Origin: Liquidambar formosana
Taxonomy: Eukaryota; Streptophyta; Magnoliopsida; Saxifragales; Altingiaceae
DNA: 64,000 bases
Direction of reading: 5' to 3'
Assembly (NCBI GenBank): GCA_039720395.1
Contig: CM077821.1
Coordinates: 43,770,792 to 43,834,791 of the forward strand
In this document: positions 42,991 through 57,235 of the stretch, in pieces
Position numbering within the stretch: the first letter of the stretch is position 1
How the letters are laid out: each line of letters opens with the position of its first letter
The notes under the pieces: generated by a model
Told to the model about the DNA's origin: nothing
Databases searched by the model: none
What the model saw: the letters and a program-made list of their open reading frames with translations, nothing else
Program-made: the position numbers and the translations under genes

Positions 42991-44980
42991 GCCAAAACCC
43001 CAAGCAATGATAAAAGCCCATTTCCACTTTAATTCATAAAGAAGTAAAGCAACCTAGCGTGGTTGCTGGGGTGCTACAAAAGCACATGTGGGTTTATGTC
43101 TCTATCAAGTCATTGAACATTTGAACCCATTGGTATTGGTTACGGGCGTGTAAAGCACTTTTTTTGTTCCATAAAATGCGCATGCCTAAACGAGCGATGT
43201 CATCATGAGAATTCTATTATGGCACAGGTCTCATCTACTGTTTTTATGTACGTTATGCTTCACACGTCATGTTCCATCCATAATGCAACTATTAGTGTTT
43301 GTGCGTAAGTATGAAATATTAGGGGTGCAACTAGATCTCCTGCAAATCGAGAATGAATTGAAATTGAGATATTTGGTCGGTGAGTCGGTCTGATTGCGGA
43401 CGCTCGAGTTACTTTGATTTGGGCTTTTGTTAAACAATTAAGAACCGTTTTCTATTTGATTCAGTTTTGAGTAGAAGCATTAGGTAAACCGATCAAAACC
43501 GACAACCGATTTTATAAATATAAAAAAGGAAGATTTATTTTTATATATTTTTTTCCCCCTAATCAACACCCCTTTTAAGTTTTACCCATTGTGGATTAGC
43601 AAATATATATATACCATGTAAGTATGTAACTCTGCTATTTCTTTTATTGTCTTAAATGCCCCTCCCCACACTTAGCATGGCCCTTGTATTAGAAGCCGAT
43701 GCCAGGGAGTGAGTTTACTTTTCTTGTTTCCTATAATGGACTTAGCCCTAACTTTCAATTATAATCATATTTCATTTGCAGCAAAAAATGAAATTTTAAA
43801 AAGATGCGGGTTGGAGCCTAGTCAATGGGATTTTCATGTTTTTTTTTTTTTTTCCTGTTTACAATCAAATTCAAACCTTGATTTTCTTTCCCACTCATGT
43901 CATAGTAACACTGTTGTGCCACAAAAGCTATAACCAATAGACAAAACAGCATGTAGGTTTATTTGGGGGTAATAAATGGGCCAGTTAAAAGATTCATTTT
44001 TGTTGATTGGGACAAAAATTTGCAAGCCTAAGGATAATGGGTGTTGGGGTATTCGGAGTATGAGTTCTGTCTACACCAAATTTTATCGCTAGAATGGGGT
44101 GGAAATTGTTTATTCATTGTAGTCCCATGTGCTCGTAGGGGAATACCTCAAATTGAGGTATCTTGAAAGGTCCTCATTCCTCAATCATTCTTCCTTCATG
44201 GATTGAGAATCTACCCCTCAAGCCTCCCATTCTTGGAGGAGTACCTTGAAAGGGAAGGACATACTCAAATAAGGAACCAAATGGATTGTTGGGGATCGTA
44301 GAATTTTCAATACAAAATCAACTTCCTTTTGGTCACAAAGTCCTAGTCCATGAAGAAGCTAGTCTTCTCCCCCACACCCCCAACAAAATATAAAACATTT
44401 TCTTTGGCTAGGTAGGATCATCATAATGATTGACAATCAAGGTTCCAAAAACTAGGCAACTTTCCCAGGACAGGTCTTGTGTGGTTTACGGTGTTGAGAT
44501 TGAAGACTACATTCATCATTCAAGTGCCAAGAGATTTGTGCCCCTCAGCCCCTACTATGGAACTTTGGAAATCTATCATTGACCTTTTTTTTTCTGGCCT
44601 TGCAGACTGGCATGGGTAGATGATATTATGATAATATGAATTCTGATATGGAGGGCCTGTAATGTATGACCCCCCCACCCTGGCAGAGCATTTATGGTAT
44701 TGCATCTTGGATGTTGTGGCATTGGAAAAATAATAGGGTTAAGGTTTCTACTTATATTAATCTCTTAACAGTTTGTATCTTATACTCACATAAGTAACTT
44801 TAAACGTAAGATATTAAAATAATAAATTTTAGAAAGCACATTTTTAACATCTAACCGTTCGACCAACCTTATAGAAACACTGAGGTGGTAGAGTTAAACA
44901 TACCCATTGTTGCAAATTGGCTAGCCAATCACAGCCATGATCTCCCCACAAGCTAGTATATCATTTTTTTTTTTTTTTTT

Positions 44981-45059
44981 TTTCCTTCTTCTTCCTCTTC
45001 TTTTTATTTGTGGGTTTTTTTTTCCTTCTTCTTCCTCTTCTTTTTATTTGTGGGTTTTG
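44981..45059. repeat. Perfect 40-bp tandem duplication in a pyrimidine tract
   Basis: The unit tttccttcttcttcctcttc followed by tttttatttgtgggttt occurs twice head to tail, after a T run. Confidence 0.85.
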
Positions 45060-46456
45060 TCCGCCCATTTCACCCGCACACATAGAAAAGGATTATTAGG
45101 TTATGAAGAATAATTAGAATGATTTGGGTTTGAGATGGCATTATGCCGTAACCCTAAAAATTTTGTCTGATCTGACAGCAACATTAACAACGGAGCTAGG
45201 ATGATTTTAATACACGTGGCAAGTCCTCCTAGATCTCTATAGCTTGTGGAAAGAGACAAAAATGACTCAAACGGTGGTTAATGAATTATTTATTCCTACT
45301 TAAATTGTATTTAGATGGCATAATTGCATTTGGCACGTTACATGTGGATTTGGATATGATTAACGTTGTTGGTGCCATGTCTTGTCTCAAAAAGAAAAAC
45401 AGGCTTTTAAAATAAAGGCCAGACAGTTACGGCCTGCCAAATGAAAATTTTATACTCTTATATTTTTGTAATCTTCCGACAGTATAAAACTATAAATGCA
45501 TTCATTTATGGCATTCGATCAATTAAAATAAAATTCACAACGTTAGTACAGATGACAAAGAAGTATGATTTATAAGCGAACTTTTGAGTTTGAATCTTGT
45601 CCATTTGTTAGTGGATACATGGATTTGCAAATGAATCATATTTTTCACGAGACTAATTTTAGCCTTTACGGTCTTAGATATCCAAGTTTGGCATCCAAAA
45701 ATAAAAAATAAAAAATAAAAAAAGTACTCCAATAAGTTATCGAGAGAGAGACAAAGAGATCACTTACAACAAACGAGGGGAAAAAAGATGTTTTTTTTAT
45801 TCTCACAATCATGGCCATGTGATAAAGATGTACAATATCTAGTTGAAAATCAGTAGTTGAAGAACCATTGTCTAATTTTGTTGAAATGTCATTGGTTTTG
45901 TAATTTAGATGGAATTTTTTTCACCTATTAAGAGGGAAGGTAAAGGATTTGAATCTTTGATCCTCTAATCTTAAATAAAATTAAAAAAATTAAAAAAAAA
46001 AACACGAGGTTTAATTAGGGTAGTAGGACCTAACCTATGGGCTCTACAAGGTTGGTGCCAAAAAATAAAATAAAAATGGTACTATAAAATGGCACATTGG
46101 GTATCCCTGAAAATTGAGTTGCCGTATTTATGTCCTACACACAGTTTTCTCCTAAACGAATTATCACTGTCAAAAAACCCTTACAAAATGCAAAAATAAC
46201 ACAAAACAGCATTTTCGTTTTTTATTTAATTTTTGCAACAACCCACCCATGCAAGTAGCGTGAAATGGTTCAAACAAGGTATTTTACTTATGATACACTA
46301 AATTCTGAGAAATCAAGTTGTTTTGAAATGGACTTATGGTCTTATGTATTATACATGAATGCGTGTGTGAGAAAACTAAGAAATTCACATACTCCATTTT
46401 TTATTGGTTGTTTTTCTTTAGGCACAAAATTATTCATTCCTTCAAATTTGTTCACT

Positions 46457-46513
46457 TTTTTTTTTTTTTTTTTTTTTTTTTTTGGGGGGGGGGGGGGGTG
46501 GGGGGGGTGGTGG
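46457..46513. repeat. T-run joined to G-run
   Basis: About 26 T are followed by G runs interrupted by single T. A similar T-to-G junction occurs at 34899-34930. The length is probably unreliable in the assembly. Confidence 0.7.
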
Positions 46514-48510
46514 GGATTGTAGGTATTCAATACCCAATCAGATTAATACATGGACATAGAAAAGGTTAAAGATTAGTCCCATTGTGATTGATTTCATGAG
46601 GAAAGGAAGAATCAAATTAAGAATCTTTCAATTTTTGAGACATAAGTGATAAGCCCTAGTGATTAATAGTCATTTTGGTACAATTGAAGGGGTTTGAACC
46701 CTTAATTTATCATAATCTTATAATTTATTTCACCTTTTATCGTCACTAGGCTAATCTCAATAGATCAGTGATTAACGATCCATCCCCCAAGAACCAGAAC
46801 CAAATTCATAAAGCGATAAAAAATATGAGATAAATATGGAACTAACAAGAGGAAGGCAATAAAAAATGAAAAAGGCAAAAATGGAGATTAGGAAAAAGGA
46901 GGTGGTGGAGGTGGGGTGTAATTGAACGAATCACTTAAAAGAGACCGGCCATAAAGACTTCCTTTAATTGACCGGGTTACGTTTATTTCCAAGGAAGCAG
47001 CAGTAGCTGTGGTCAATGGGAAACTCCATGCTGAATTAATTAATGGGAAATCAATACAATTCATTGATTCATTGATTTGGGACCGAGTCTCTCCCGTGGC
47101 GTGGAACGGTATGCAGTCCACATTGGAAAGACTAGTAGGTAAATGCAAGTCAAAAAAATGTGCCAGCCCTAAGTCATGCCCCGCGTGGAAACTGGATTGG
47201 CATTCCTACACAGCCACAGGTCACTGAGGTAAAGATGATATGATGGAACCGGATACTACGGCTTTATGGGGTTGAGATTGATTGCTTCAACGCCACCTCT
47301 TCCACCAATTCATGACTCCCATATTCCTTGTGAAACCAATTATAATTAATTTCTCTCAATGTTGTTTCACCTATCAATATCCCATATAGTGCTTACAGTG
47401 GGTGATGATGGATGGATAATTTTAATGGGTGCTGTAACAAATTTGATGCTTGAAAGGGTTTTACTTTCTAAATCAAATTTGATATTATCAACTAGTCAGA
47501 AGAGGTCGGACATGTCCTATGTAATGTCACCTCCTGTTAACAGTTGGTACTTATTACTTAATAACTCTAAAATTTCATCAGCATACCATTTTTTTTACTG
47601 GAAAGATGGTCATTAGATTTCATGGGGTGGGTCATTAATTTTTGCGATTTAAGTCTCAAGAAGTATAAAGTTCCGAGCTTAACTTTCTATTTCCAATAGT
47701 AAGTTATTAGTTGAATTTAGTCTGAGCATTAACCGGCCGATCCGATAGGATGGTCTACCTTTCATTTGATAACTTGAAAAATGGTCTTTAAATCCTATCA
47801 AATGGAGCATTAATTCTTAAAACTTACTTTTTAAAACACAGAATATCTTATATTCAACTTTCCATTCCCAAAAGTCAGTTCCTAATGAGGTTTGGTTTAA
47901 ATGTTAATCTACGTGAAATGAACTGTGATATTATGACCTACATTTAGGGGATTAATCAGAACCAAGGATACTTTATTGGCCAAAGAAGGACATCTCAACT
48001 GGTGAATTTTTTTTCCAATGACGTGGAACGATTCCATTGGTTCAGAAGATGTGGGCGCGTAGCGAATCCCCCACCCGATGCCTACTCCACCGTCACTTCC
48101 ATCCCCTCATTATTCTATTCCCATGTTCCCGTTTGTCCGAGATAAGCTGTAACGGAGACTCCTCACCATCCGATTTAGAGATAACGCAGTGACCAAACTG
48201 CACCGCACGACCGTTAGGAAATCCGTCTCCGTCCCCAGTAGGCCCCCACCCTTTCATTTCAACTACCCAATCACAATCCGACACGTCCCACAATCGCGGA
48301 GCTGGAAGCACATCAAATTCGTTTCCAAAAGAATCTCCCAGATTCCATTTCCAATTTTTCCTTCTCGAAACGTAAGAATTTTCTCCCCTTTTCACCTTTC
48401 CCTTTTTCGCCTTTAAAATGGCAAAAGAGGGAAGGCAAATAGAGCGGGAACTGCGTATACCTCCAGCTTACCTCTGTTCCAGTGCCACCCCCTTTTCTCC
48501 CTAGGTTTCC

Positions 48511-48631
48511 TATATAACCCTCTTTCTCCCTCCCCCTCTCTCTATCTGTTTGTTTCTCTTTCTCTCTCTTTCATTTTGAGATCTGAGTTTTTCCAGTTCT
48601 CCTCAGGCTTTGTGAGGTCGCGTTGTTACAG
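48511..48631 (+). promoter_or_regulatory. TATA box and leader exon of the pyrophosphatase gene
   Basis: TATATAAC at 48511-48518 is followed by a CT-rich stretch where transcription would start, and then by a leader exon ending at the donor (acag|gtatgt, 48631/48632). The leader intron of about 2 kb would end at 50615 or 50622, just before the ATG at 50625. Inferred from signals only. Confidence 0.55.
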
Positions 48632-50624
48632 GTATGTGTTTGTGCTTTATGGATCGTCGTCTAGGGTTTTGAGATTCAGTTTTTATACGGTTTTGATGCT
48701 GTTTTTGCTTCAGTTATTGCATCTGCTTATGGTTTTTGCTCTCTTTCTATGGATCTGATTGTTCTGTTCGTGTTGAGTATGTATATGGTGTTGGACAGTT
48801 AGAATATCTTGCTCATTTCTGAGATCAGTTGGATTTATGCCGACCGATTCTGAGCGCAACTTACTCACACACACATATAAAGGGATGTTCGCCTGTGCGA
48901 ATTCATGTATATAGGTTGCGTGTTTGGCCTTTTGAATATCATGTTCATTTCCAAGATTATTGGAGTCTTTGAATGAATTTCCCTCTTCAGTTTCGTAATT
49001 ATTCATGCAAGCTTTGTTTCATGGCAGATCTGTGGTTGTTTCCATAGAGCCTTTTTCGTAGATTGTGTTAGTGATTGGATAGATTGTTTTGTGGTCTGAT
49101 TGTCAGACATTCCAACTTTTGATCAGAAAGTAATTGATTTTAGGTTAATTTATTATTAGTGAAGAAATATTGATGTCTTACATCGTTTTGTTCATTGAGG
49201 AATGTCTAAAATTTGTTATCTTCATTCCAATGCCTCGTATCTCGATCAGCATGGCTTTGTTATTTCTTTTTTGTGTTGCGAAATGCTGGAGTTTGGTTTA
49301 CATATTCATCAATATATTAATGTTTGGGAACTCCTGAACCGTGACAAACTTGGAGAAATTGCTTTTTGTTTACAAGATCTGCATTTTGGAAAGCAGGAAA
49401 TGTTTTATTTTCTTTCTACCCGTTTCTGTATATTTACGATTACATGACCTTATATAATCAGTTTTATTTTTGTCAACTGTCCTGTATATAAGCGCTTAGC
49501 ACCTACTAGTGCGTTCTATTCTTCCTCTTCCCTTTCTTTCTTTTTTTTTTTTTTTTTGTTTGTTGTGGACATGACGAGGGAAAATATGCTGTTTTAGATG
49601 GCAAAGTGTAAAAGCTTTAGTTGCACAATTGCACCTCATGACAGTAAAATTGCAAATTTTTCTGAATGGCAAAATAGAATTTATGTATCCAACCTAAGTA
49701 GTTATGATTTAATTAACTAAGTTTGACCTGTCAAATAGTTGGTCTGTTTCCTTGTTTTATGTTGACTTGGTATGATATTGATTGTGACCCATCGAAATGG
49801 TGAGTTTTCAACCATTGTTAATGTTGACTTGGCATGAAATTGAATGATTCCATGTCAGATACAGGATCGTGGTATTTTTTTCCCCCCCTTAGGATGGTCC
49901 ACTAGGCATTTTGGTGGTTATGAACAATGAAATGTTGCAATGTTGTTAGACATCTATGTTGTGATGAACAAAAGGGAATCAATATTGTTTATTGTTTAAA
50001 CATGTTGCTAGACATCTATGTAGAGTCTGTGTCTAGATGTGATTGGGTCTAACCATCCACACCACCCATTAGGAAAAAAGGAGAAGAAAAAAAAAATTGA
50101 CTCCCTTGTTGTCTAGCCCGTGGAATACTCGTATCTACTTGTTGAGGAAAAAAAAAGTAATTCCACATATTAGATTTATGCCCAGTCCCATAGCGTTTAC
50201 TTGATCATGAATTTTGATTTTATATTGATACGATGTTATGCTTCCATTCAATGTGGTATTTACAAATGTCCCCCTTAAGGAATCAAGCATCTCTCATGTC
50301 ACATATTGTTAATATCATTTGCTGAAACCATCAAAACTAATCATCTCCCAAACCAGGAGGGAGCCAAGAGTCACTTGTAACTTCTTTGGAAGTTTCTATA
50401 TTGCATTAGTTTCTTTTCATATAGGCTCCATTTAAATTTTGATATTTAGGAAAAACAAACATTGTATGGATATTATTTCAACATACAATAATTGGATATT
50501 TTGCACTATACTTAGTTTATAAAATAGCTTGCAAAATAAGTGCTAGAAATTGTATTATTGGTTTAATTCAGAAAATTAGCTGTGTTTTGAATTTGATAAT
50601 TTCATGTCTTTTCAGATTGCAGAT

Positions 50625-53600
50625 ATGGCTCCACCAATTGAGACTCCAACCAAAACTTCTGATCCTCATCACTTCTCACATCCACCACTGAATGAAAGAA
50701 TACTTTCATCTATGACCAGGAGGTCTGTTGCTGCACACCCTTGGCATGATCTTGAGATAGGTATTTAATTTCATTCTAAGCTATAAGCTGCTTTTTTAAT
50801 CTATTGATCTAATGACCCTTTATCAAATAACCCTTTTTTGTGGTATTCTCCTTGCAGGACCTGGAGCTCCAACGATTTTCAACTGTGTAAGGATACACAA
50901 ATTTTAAATTAGCATGACTAGTTTAAGGCTAGCTATAGCCGATATAAGATCTAATTGGCACTTTTTATAACATCTAAGATCATGTTTAATTTCATATATA
51001 TCTCATTGATGGTTGTAGGAAACAATTAGCTGGCTGAATCTGAACTATGAATTTCTCCATGAATGTAGCTGATGAATTTCATTTGTGCAAGACTAGTATT
51101 TTTATTTTTATTTATTTATTTATTTTTTTGCATAACTTACTCTATAATTTGGACATTTTATTGGCCAAAAAATATATGGAAATTGCTAATTTATAATCTG
51201 CTCTAGTAATGATATATAGTGATATGGTTTTGTGGCCTGTTTTTCGTGAGATCCCACTGCTAATTTATAATCAGTTCCAGAATCTACTATGAATTTTTGT
51301 CATTTTAACAATTTAATCCTTTTCTTATAAATTCAGTTTCTGTTTCATTTTAGATCTTCATCTTTGTATGAGAATGTTCCGGTTTTCAACTCTTATATTG
51401 GTTGATTTTCATTTAAAATTCACAAGAATATGAAAAATTATAAGCAGGAAAGCATGTAGAAGTGCTCACTTCACTGGACTGGTAACAAAATGGAACAATA
51501 ATTGGCAATATTTAACAGATACATTGTGAGACATTTGGCAGTTATCACCTGGCCAAGGTTCCAGCTAAAGAATGGCTAATTTCTGCAGGTGGTTGAAATA
51601 CCAAAAGGGAGCAAGGTGAAATATGAACTCGACAAAAAAACTGGACTGATCAAGGTAATTAAGCTTGCCATTTTTCTTTGAGTTCTCTGTAAATTCATAC
51701 TGGCTGGCTAAATGGTACAAATGTGTGCAGGTTGATCGTGTGCTTTACTCATCGGTTGTGTACCCCCACAACTATGGCTTCATCCCTCGTACACTCTGCG
51801 AGGACAATGACCCTATGGATGTCTTGGTTCTCATGCAAGTATGTAGGTTAAAAGAATTTTTGTTTAAATGTCAACATTTTCAAATATTGCATTCAGAGTT
51901 TGCTTGCACACTTTGGAAAGACTCATGGGTATCATGGCTTTTTTAGAGCATTTCATGTCAGATTTCCAAAGTTTGATCCCATGGAGACCTGTCATGTCCT
52001 TAGGCCTCTAATTCCCAATCTCACATCCATATTTCCCAACCACCTGCATTTCTCCACAACTCTCTCTTTAGAGTGAATGTGCGAAGTCATTTTCCCATCA
52101 TGACCAAAAAAGTGGTCATTTTCCCATCAAAGCGTGGTTCATAGTTATTGAAGGCCTTAAGCCAAGACCTCCATTTTCTTTCATACATATTGATTTTTAC
52201 TCAACTATAGAAAGCCTCTTTGCAGTTTCTCTATCCTTCGAGCCACCAAAACTAGAATTTTAGAAGGGACATAAAGTGAGTGGGAAAAGAGTCACAATGT
52301 TGCTTTTGATCAACAATATAACCCATCCCCTCCCCCCTCCTCCCTTTCATAGTTATCAAAGGCCTCAAGCCAAGACCTGCATTTTCTTTCATACATTTTG
52401 ATTCCCACTCAACTATAGAAAGTTTCTTTGTAATTTCTCCATCTTCAAGCCACCGAAACTGGAATATAAAAGGGACATAAAGTAAGTTGGAAGAGACTCA
52501 CCATGTTGCTTTTGATCAACAACATAACCCATCCCCCCCCCCCCCCTTCTCTTTTCCTCTGAAAGGTACAATATTTTCCACCCACTAAAATGAAGGAAGA
52601 ACCCACTGGCAACCCATGATAAGATGGCAAGCTTAATTACACCTTAAATATGAACTCGACAAAGCGGCATCTCTTACTTCACCCATTGGAATCAATTCGC
52701 TTTTGCCTTAATTTGTTTTCAAAACCGCCACTGCCTTAAAACATAAAAGAACACCTTAACTACCAAATTTTATTCTTTTCCACCTTATAAAATATTACAA
52801 TGTGATCAATATAAAGAAGATGAAAAAATAGCGCCACAGCCTCCTCCTCCCTCCACAAAAACCCCTTCATTAGTTTACTCTCTAACGCCTTGACTAGAGG
52901 GTAACCATTGATTGGATTGGGTAAGTTGGGTAGTTGCATATACAGGTACTATTTGACCCCTTAGGTCTTAAATTTTTCCATGTGAGTGTTGCTTATGAGC
53001 CTTGTTGCCAATCATGGCTGAAATGTTAGTGTTGCAGAAGCCATTGCATTATGATTCCAATCAGATATCTTTATGGCTAAAATCATTATTGAATTTGTTG
53101 GACTATCTGATGTGTGAAATTCACTTGTCAATTTTAGACGTTCTCGAGCACCTTGGCATGTTATTAGAAACACATTTGTGAAGTACTGCGTCCAAACTAG
53201 TTATATACAAGTCACACCGCCCAATATTTTAAAAATAAGTTATAATCTTGTGTTAGGATTTTGTTGACAGCCTTTTTTGAGTCTTTTTTATTTCCCATTG
53301 AAACAAATGGGAGCCATCTTTCGTGCTTATAAATTTTCAAATATGAGCTGTGGCAGTTTAGTAGAACCTTTTCCATTTATGCTTTAAGCCAGATGTATTT
53401 GATCACCTAAGGACAGTATGTTGAAGGCCGAGGATCTGGATTGGAGTGATATGTTGAGGTTTTAACCATCTTGGACAGCAAATGGTCCACAAAATGGACC
53501 ATCCAGTTTGAGTGTTTTTGTAGGGCCATATGCACGTGCTGGTGATACCACCCACCATTTATACAAATCTCTCCACTTTATTGGATATCTTTTGTTTCTG

Positions 53601-54892
53601 AATTTTTTTTTTTTTTTTTTTCTTGAAGAAATATATTCAAAACAATACACATGTATATGGAACTACACCTGCTGATAGATTATGAAATTGCGAACACTTA
53701 CAGGAACCAATTCTTCCTGGATGCTTTCTTCGTGCTAAAGCCATAGGCCTCATGCCCATGATTGATCAGGTACATATTCGCAGATAAACAACAAGTGTTA
53801 ATCTTACCCCTTGATGGGTATTAACTTAATAAACACAGGGAGAAAAAGATGACAAGATAATTGCCGTATGTGCTGATGATCCCGAGTACCGGCACTACTC
53901 TGATATCAAGGAACTCCCACCACATCGTTTGGCTGAGATCCGCCGCTTCTTTGAAGACTGTATCCTTAAATTTTTTATTTTTTATTTATTTCAAACACTA
54001 TTTTTAAATGATGTCTACAACCTTTATTTTTAACCTTTTATTCTTCACGCTACACATCATACAATGTAATCTACTTTATATGATCTTTTTCCTTTACAAA
54101 GATCAGACAAGAAAAATGAGAACAAGGAAGTTGCAGTTAATGACTTTCTGCCGGCTGCTGCTGCCTATGAAGCAATCCAGCATTCCATGTAAGTGATAAT
54201 CTTCTTTTCTCATTTAAGTACATAGACATTTACATGAATTCACTCTTATTTGTCAGGGTTTAACAAATGATGGGAGAAAATCTATTTTGACTGAATAAAC
54301 CAATATTACACAAACTCATGGTCACTGAATTTTATAGATCAACCAGTCTGGAACTGAGGTAGTGCCTGGGTCTGTCACACCTGTAGTTAAATTGGTTGAA
54401 CTGGAATTTTAATTTTTTAATTATATTCAAGGGGAAAAAAAAAAGAATTCAGGGTTCAAATATTTCAATTAAATCAGACTGGTTTTAAAAGCCAATATTA
54501 TATTATTAAATATTTTTGACTTAGTAATCCTAGTGTATATGCAGTTTAGATGTAGCATTCATTGATTCCTAGCATTGTTTGGATATCCTGATTTTGTTGG
54601 TGGAACTAATCTAAAAGGAATCATCTAAGTTTGAACCCTAGCTCCTTGTCCAAAAGGAAGCATCTAAGGTCCAAAGCTAGTCTAACATGCTGGTCCATTT
54701 GGGGTTTTTATCTTATTTTTTTATTCTATTAGCTGTGTATATATTGTCTATAATTTTGTTACTTGTGTGGAATATGACTTTAATCTCCTTCATAAAAATA
54801 TATATATATATATAACTTCAATCTCATAGCACATTCTTTTGCTGTGAAGGACTCTCTATGCGGACTATATTGTGGAGAGCCTGAGGCGGTAG
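50625..54892 (+). CDS. PPA: Soluble inorganic pyrophosphatase
   Basis: Eight coding exons: 50625-50760, 50858-50886, 51589-51654, 51731-51838, 53704-53769, 53839-53959, 54107-54188 and 54850-54892, joining to 216 residues. This cytosolic family I enzyme hydrolyses pyrophosphate to two phosphates with Mg2+, pulling biosynthetic reactions forward. Visible are the N-terminus [24 protein letters not shown], the substrate-site block [30 protein letters not shown] (88-98), the PPase signature DNDPMDV (102-108), [10 protein letters not shown] and the C-terminal [10 protein letters not shown]. Length and motifs match plant PPA proteins throughout, and all introns are GT-AG in phase. The large 1865-bp intron after residue 113 carries a tandem duplication. 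The paralogue number is not assignable. Confidence 0.97.
52140..52547. repeat. Imperfect tandem duplication (~205 bp x 2) in pyrophosphatase intron
   Basis: Units of about 205 bases starting at catagttat(t/c) share ggcct(t/c)aagccaagacct, ttttctttcatacat, actcaactatagaaag, agggacataaagt and ttgcttttgatcaacaa, each ending in a C-rich run. Non-coding. Confidence 0.85.
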
Positions 54893-56669
54893 TTTGTTCA
54901 TCATACCAAGTGACAGATCTTGGAGTGTGAACCTCTTATATAGGGAAGATGGTATTATATAAGTCCTTCACTTTTATAGAAAAGAACTTGGTATATTTTT
55001 TCATTTATGTAATGCTTTTTATATTCGGCTTCCCATTGCCATTTTCTGTAAGGGATCGTGGGCTCAAGATGTATTGGCTTGTCTTGTGATACTAGACTCA
55101 GTTATCTCTCACAATGCTTTCCAATTAATCCCTAATATATTGATATTTTGGTCGACTTGTGATTGTGTATTCCTAAGAATTTGAAGAAAAAAAAAAGGTT
55201 TCTTTCTGTTGATTTATCATTTGTCATTGAGCAACTGTGGTCGCAAATGTAGTTTTGGGGTCACTCGGATCATAATTGCGTCAAATATCCAAAGAAGGAT
55301 TAAAGACGTCCGGTGGTTTAGCTCACATTTTGATGAAATGAATTAAATGAGTGCATTCAATTCTAAACCGTAGGGGCGGGCCTCTTGAATTGAGTGCTGC
55401 CGACATTGACTTAAAACCTAAACCCTATCCATCCACCAGATGCCTGTCTGTCACTTCCCTTCTTTTAAGTGCCATGCATAAGGGATTCATCTTCTTTATT
55501 GATTAAAAAAGAATTATTTTTATTTTTATTTTTAAAAAATCTGACATTAATAACCAGTATTTTTAGCATTTTCTGTTAACATTATTTGTTATCGGAGGCT
55601 GCATTTTGAACATATTCGGAAAGTATCAAACTCGACTGCACTTCACTCATGTCATGCTCGATTGTTTGTACCAAGTGCCACAACAATTTTGGTTATTCTA
55701 AAAGACAAATATGCAATGATGAGAACCAAAGAGATAATTGTAAATTCTTAAAACACTATGGCTTTATTTGGTTCACGGATTTTATGAAGGAAAAAATATA
55801 AAATATAAGGAATTATATTTTTTCTTATTTGATTGCAATGGAAAATTGTTAGAAGAAAAATAATCGAAATAATTTTGGTTTGATATGATTTCATCTTTTC
55901 TTATTATTTTTTTTTCCTCCACATTTTTTTTCCATGGTAAAATCCATGAACTAAATAGAAGCTATATCTACGAGCAAAGTTGACTATTGCCTGGTCCATG
56001 TAACCCAAATGACACTAGTTAAGACCAAGGCGTACGAGAATCATGGAACCTTATTTGAGTGGCCCCAAGAAGATATAACAAGAGTTATAAGACCTTCTTT
56101 TCCTAAGAAGTGATTCCATGCCGACTGACTTCATGTGAAAATTACTTAATTATTAACCTATATATAGAAAATCAGGCATTTATGTGCAAGTGGCACAGTC
56201 GAAATTTTTCTAAAATTACATGCTTTAATGAGCCCGACTACAAAAGATGTTCCAATAGTTGCTCAGAAACTTTGTTAGAAGGAAACCTGTATGTTCCATA
56301 GTTAACATGCTGACCTCATGTTGATTAAACCAATAATTTCTAAGATATTTCGTAGGAATTCCACAAACAGAAAATATCTATCAGAAGAACCTAAAGGCGT
56401 TTGGAATTCTTTAATCCTCTTTGATACTTTAAGTTATTTTCCTGGATTTAAAAAAAATAAAAACAACATCGACGACGTCTGATATGTACCGAGGTCCATG
56501 CCATTCACCCCTCCAAGGTTACATTACTAGATTGGAGCCTATTTTCCCATTATCTGGAATAAGATTACCCCCTTTTTTTTTGGCACCCAGTGGTGGTTAA
56601 AAAAAAGAAAAAAAAAACACCGCACGTATTGTGAAAGAAAGCAACATTGACAATGTCAGCTATCAAAAA
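54893..56669. other. 3' flank of the pyrophosphatase gene; no gene seen
   Basis: The first few hundred bases are probable 3' UTR. The rest is AT-rich with no recognisable exon or bounded repeat. Confidence 0.45.
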
Positions 56670-57235
56670 GGAACCTAACCCTTAGGAGGGTCAGTTAGGG
56701 ATATGGGACGGCACATCAACACTTGGGCCCATATGAGCAAGAAAATAAGCAAACTGGTTTGCCTCCCTGAGGGTGTGGTGAAGGTTACGGACTTACAGTT
56801 CCAATGCCTAATTAACATTTCTCAACAGTCCGATATTGAACCAAGAGGGTGCAAACTTTCCTAGCAAAAAAAGGGTGAACTAGCTTCTCCTTCGCTTAAA
56901 CACCAAAATAGGCACCTCCAAATCTGGTTCAACAATAAATTGGGCTAAATGCCTACTCCAAGCCACCCGAATGCCCCATGCTTCCGCTGCCAAAACGGAC
57001 CCAAATCACAAAAGACAGACATAACCTTCCGGCCACTCTATCATTACCCTGTAGCTGCCTGAGAGATTATCAAGCAATAGAAAACAACCAAACATAGAGA
57101 CAGGTTTAGCCAATTGATAGCAATAGCACTATGAAGCCCAAAATGTTGCACACTTGCACCATAGAAGGCAAGCCAGAAATCTCCACCTGGTGAGCTGAAT
57201 CCAAAAATTAAAACCCAGGCAGGCCCCCCCAATTT
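56670..57235 (-). pseudogene. Decayed LINE RNase H domain
   Basis: Minus-strand frames broken by stops and shifts give fragments VLAAEAWGIRVAWSRHLA, VEPDLEVPILVF and HTLREANQFAYFLAHMG. These match the RNase H (RVT_3) region of plant L1-type non-LTR retrotransposons: the E of AEAW, the usual ESD/EPD site and the conserved Asn/Ala helix. No intact frame remains and no ends are defined. Confidence 0.6.

Larger units (their letters stand above)
40401..48380. other. 8-kb gene-free region
   Basis: No family-matching exon is visible on either strand. Recognisable contents are a possible small Helitron (41330-41592), a foldback element (about 42740-42990), a 40-bp tandem duplication (44981-45059) and a T-run joined to a G-run (46457-46510). 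Short open frames such as one at 46888-47148 have no recognisable domain. Confidence 0.5.

Noticed and set aside
46888..47227. Possible gene from overlapping 72- and 86-codon frames on opposite strands
   Set aside because: No domain, splice structure or similarity to a known family could be recognised.
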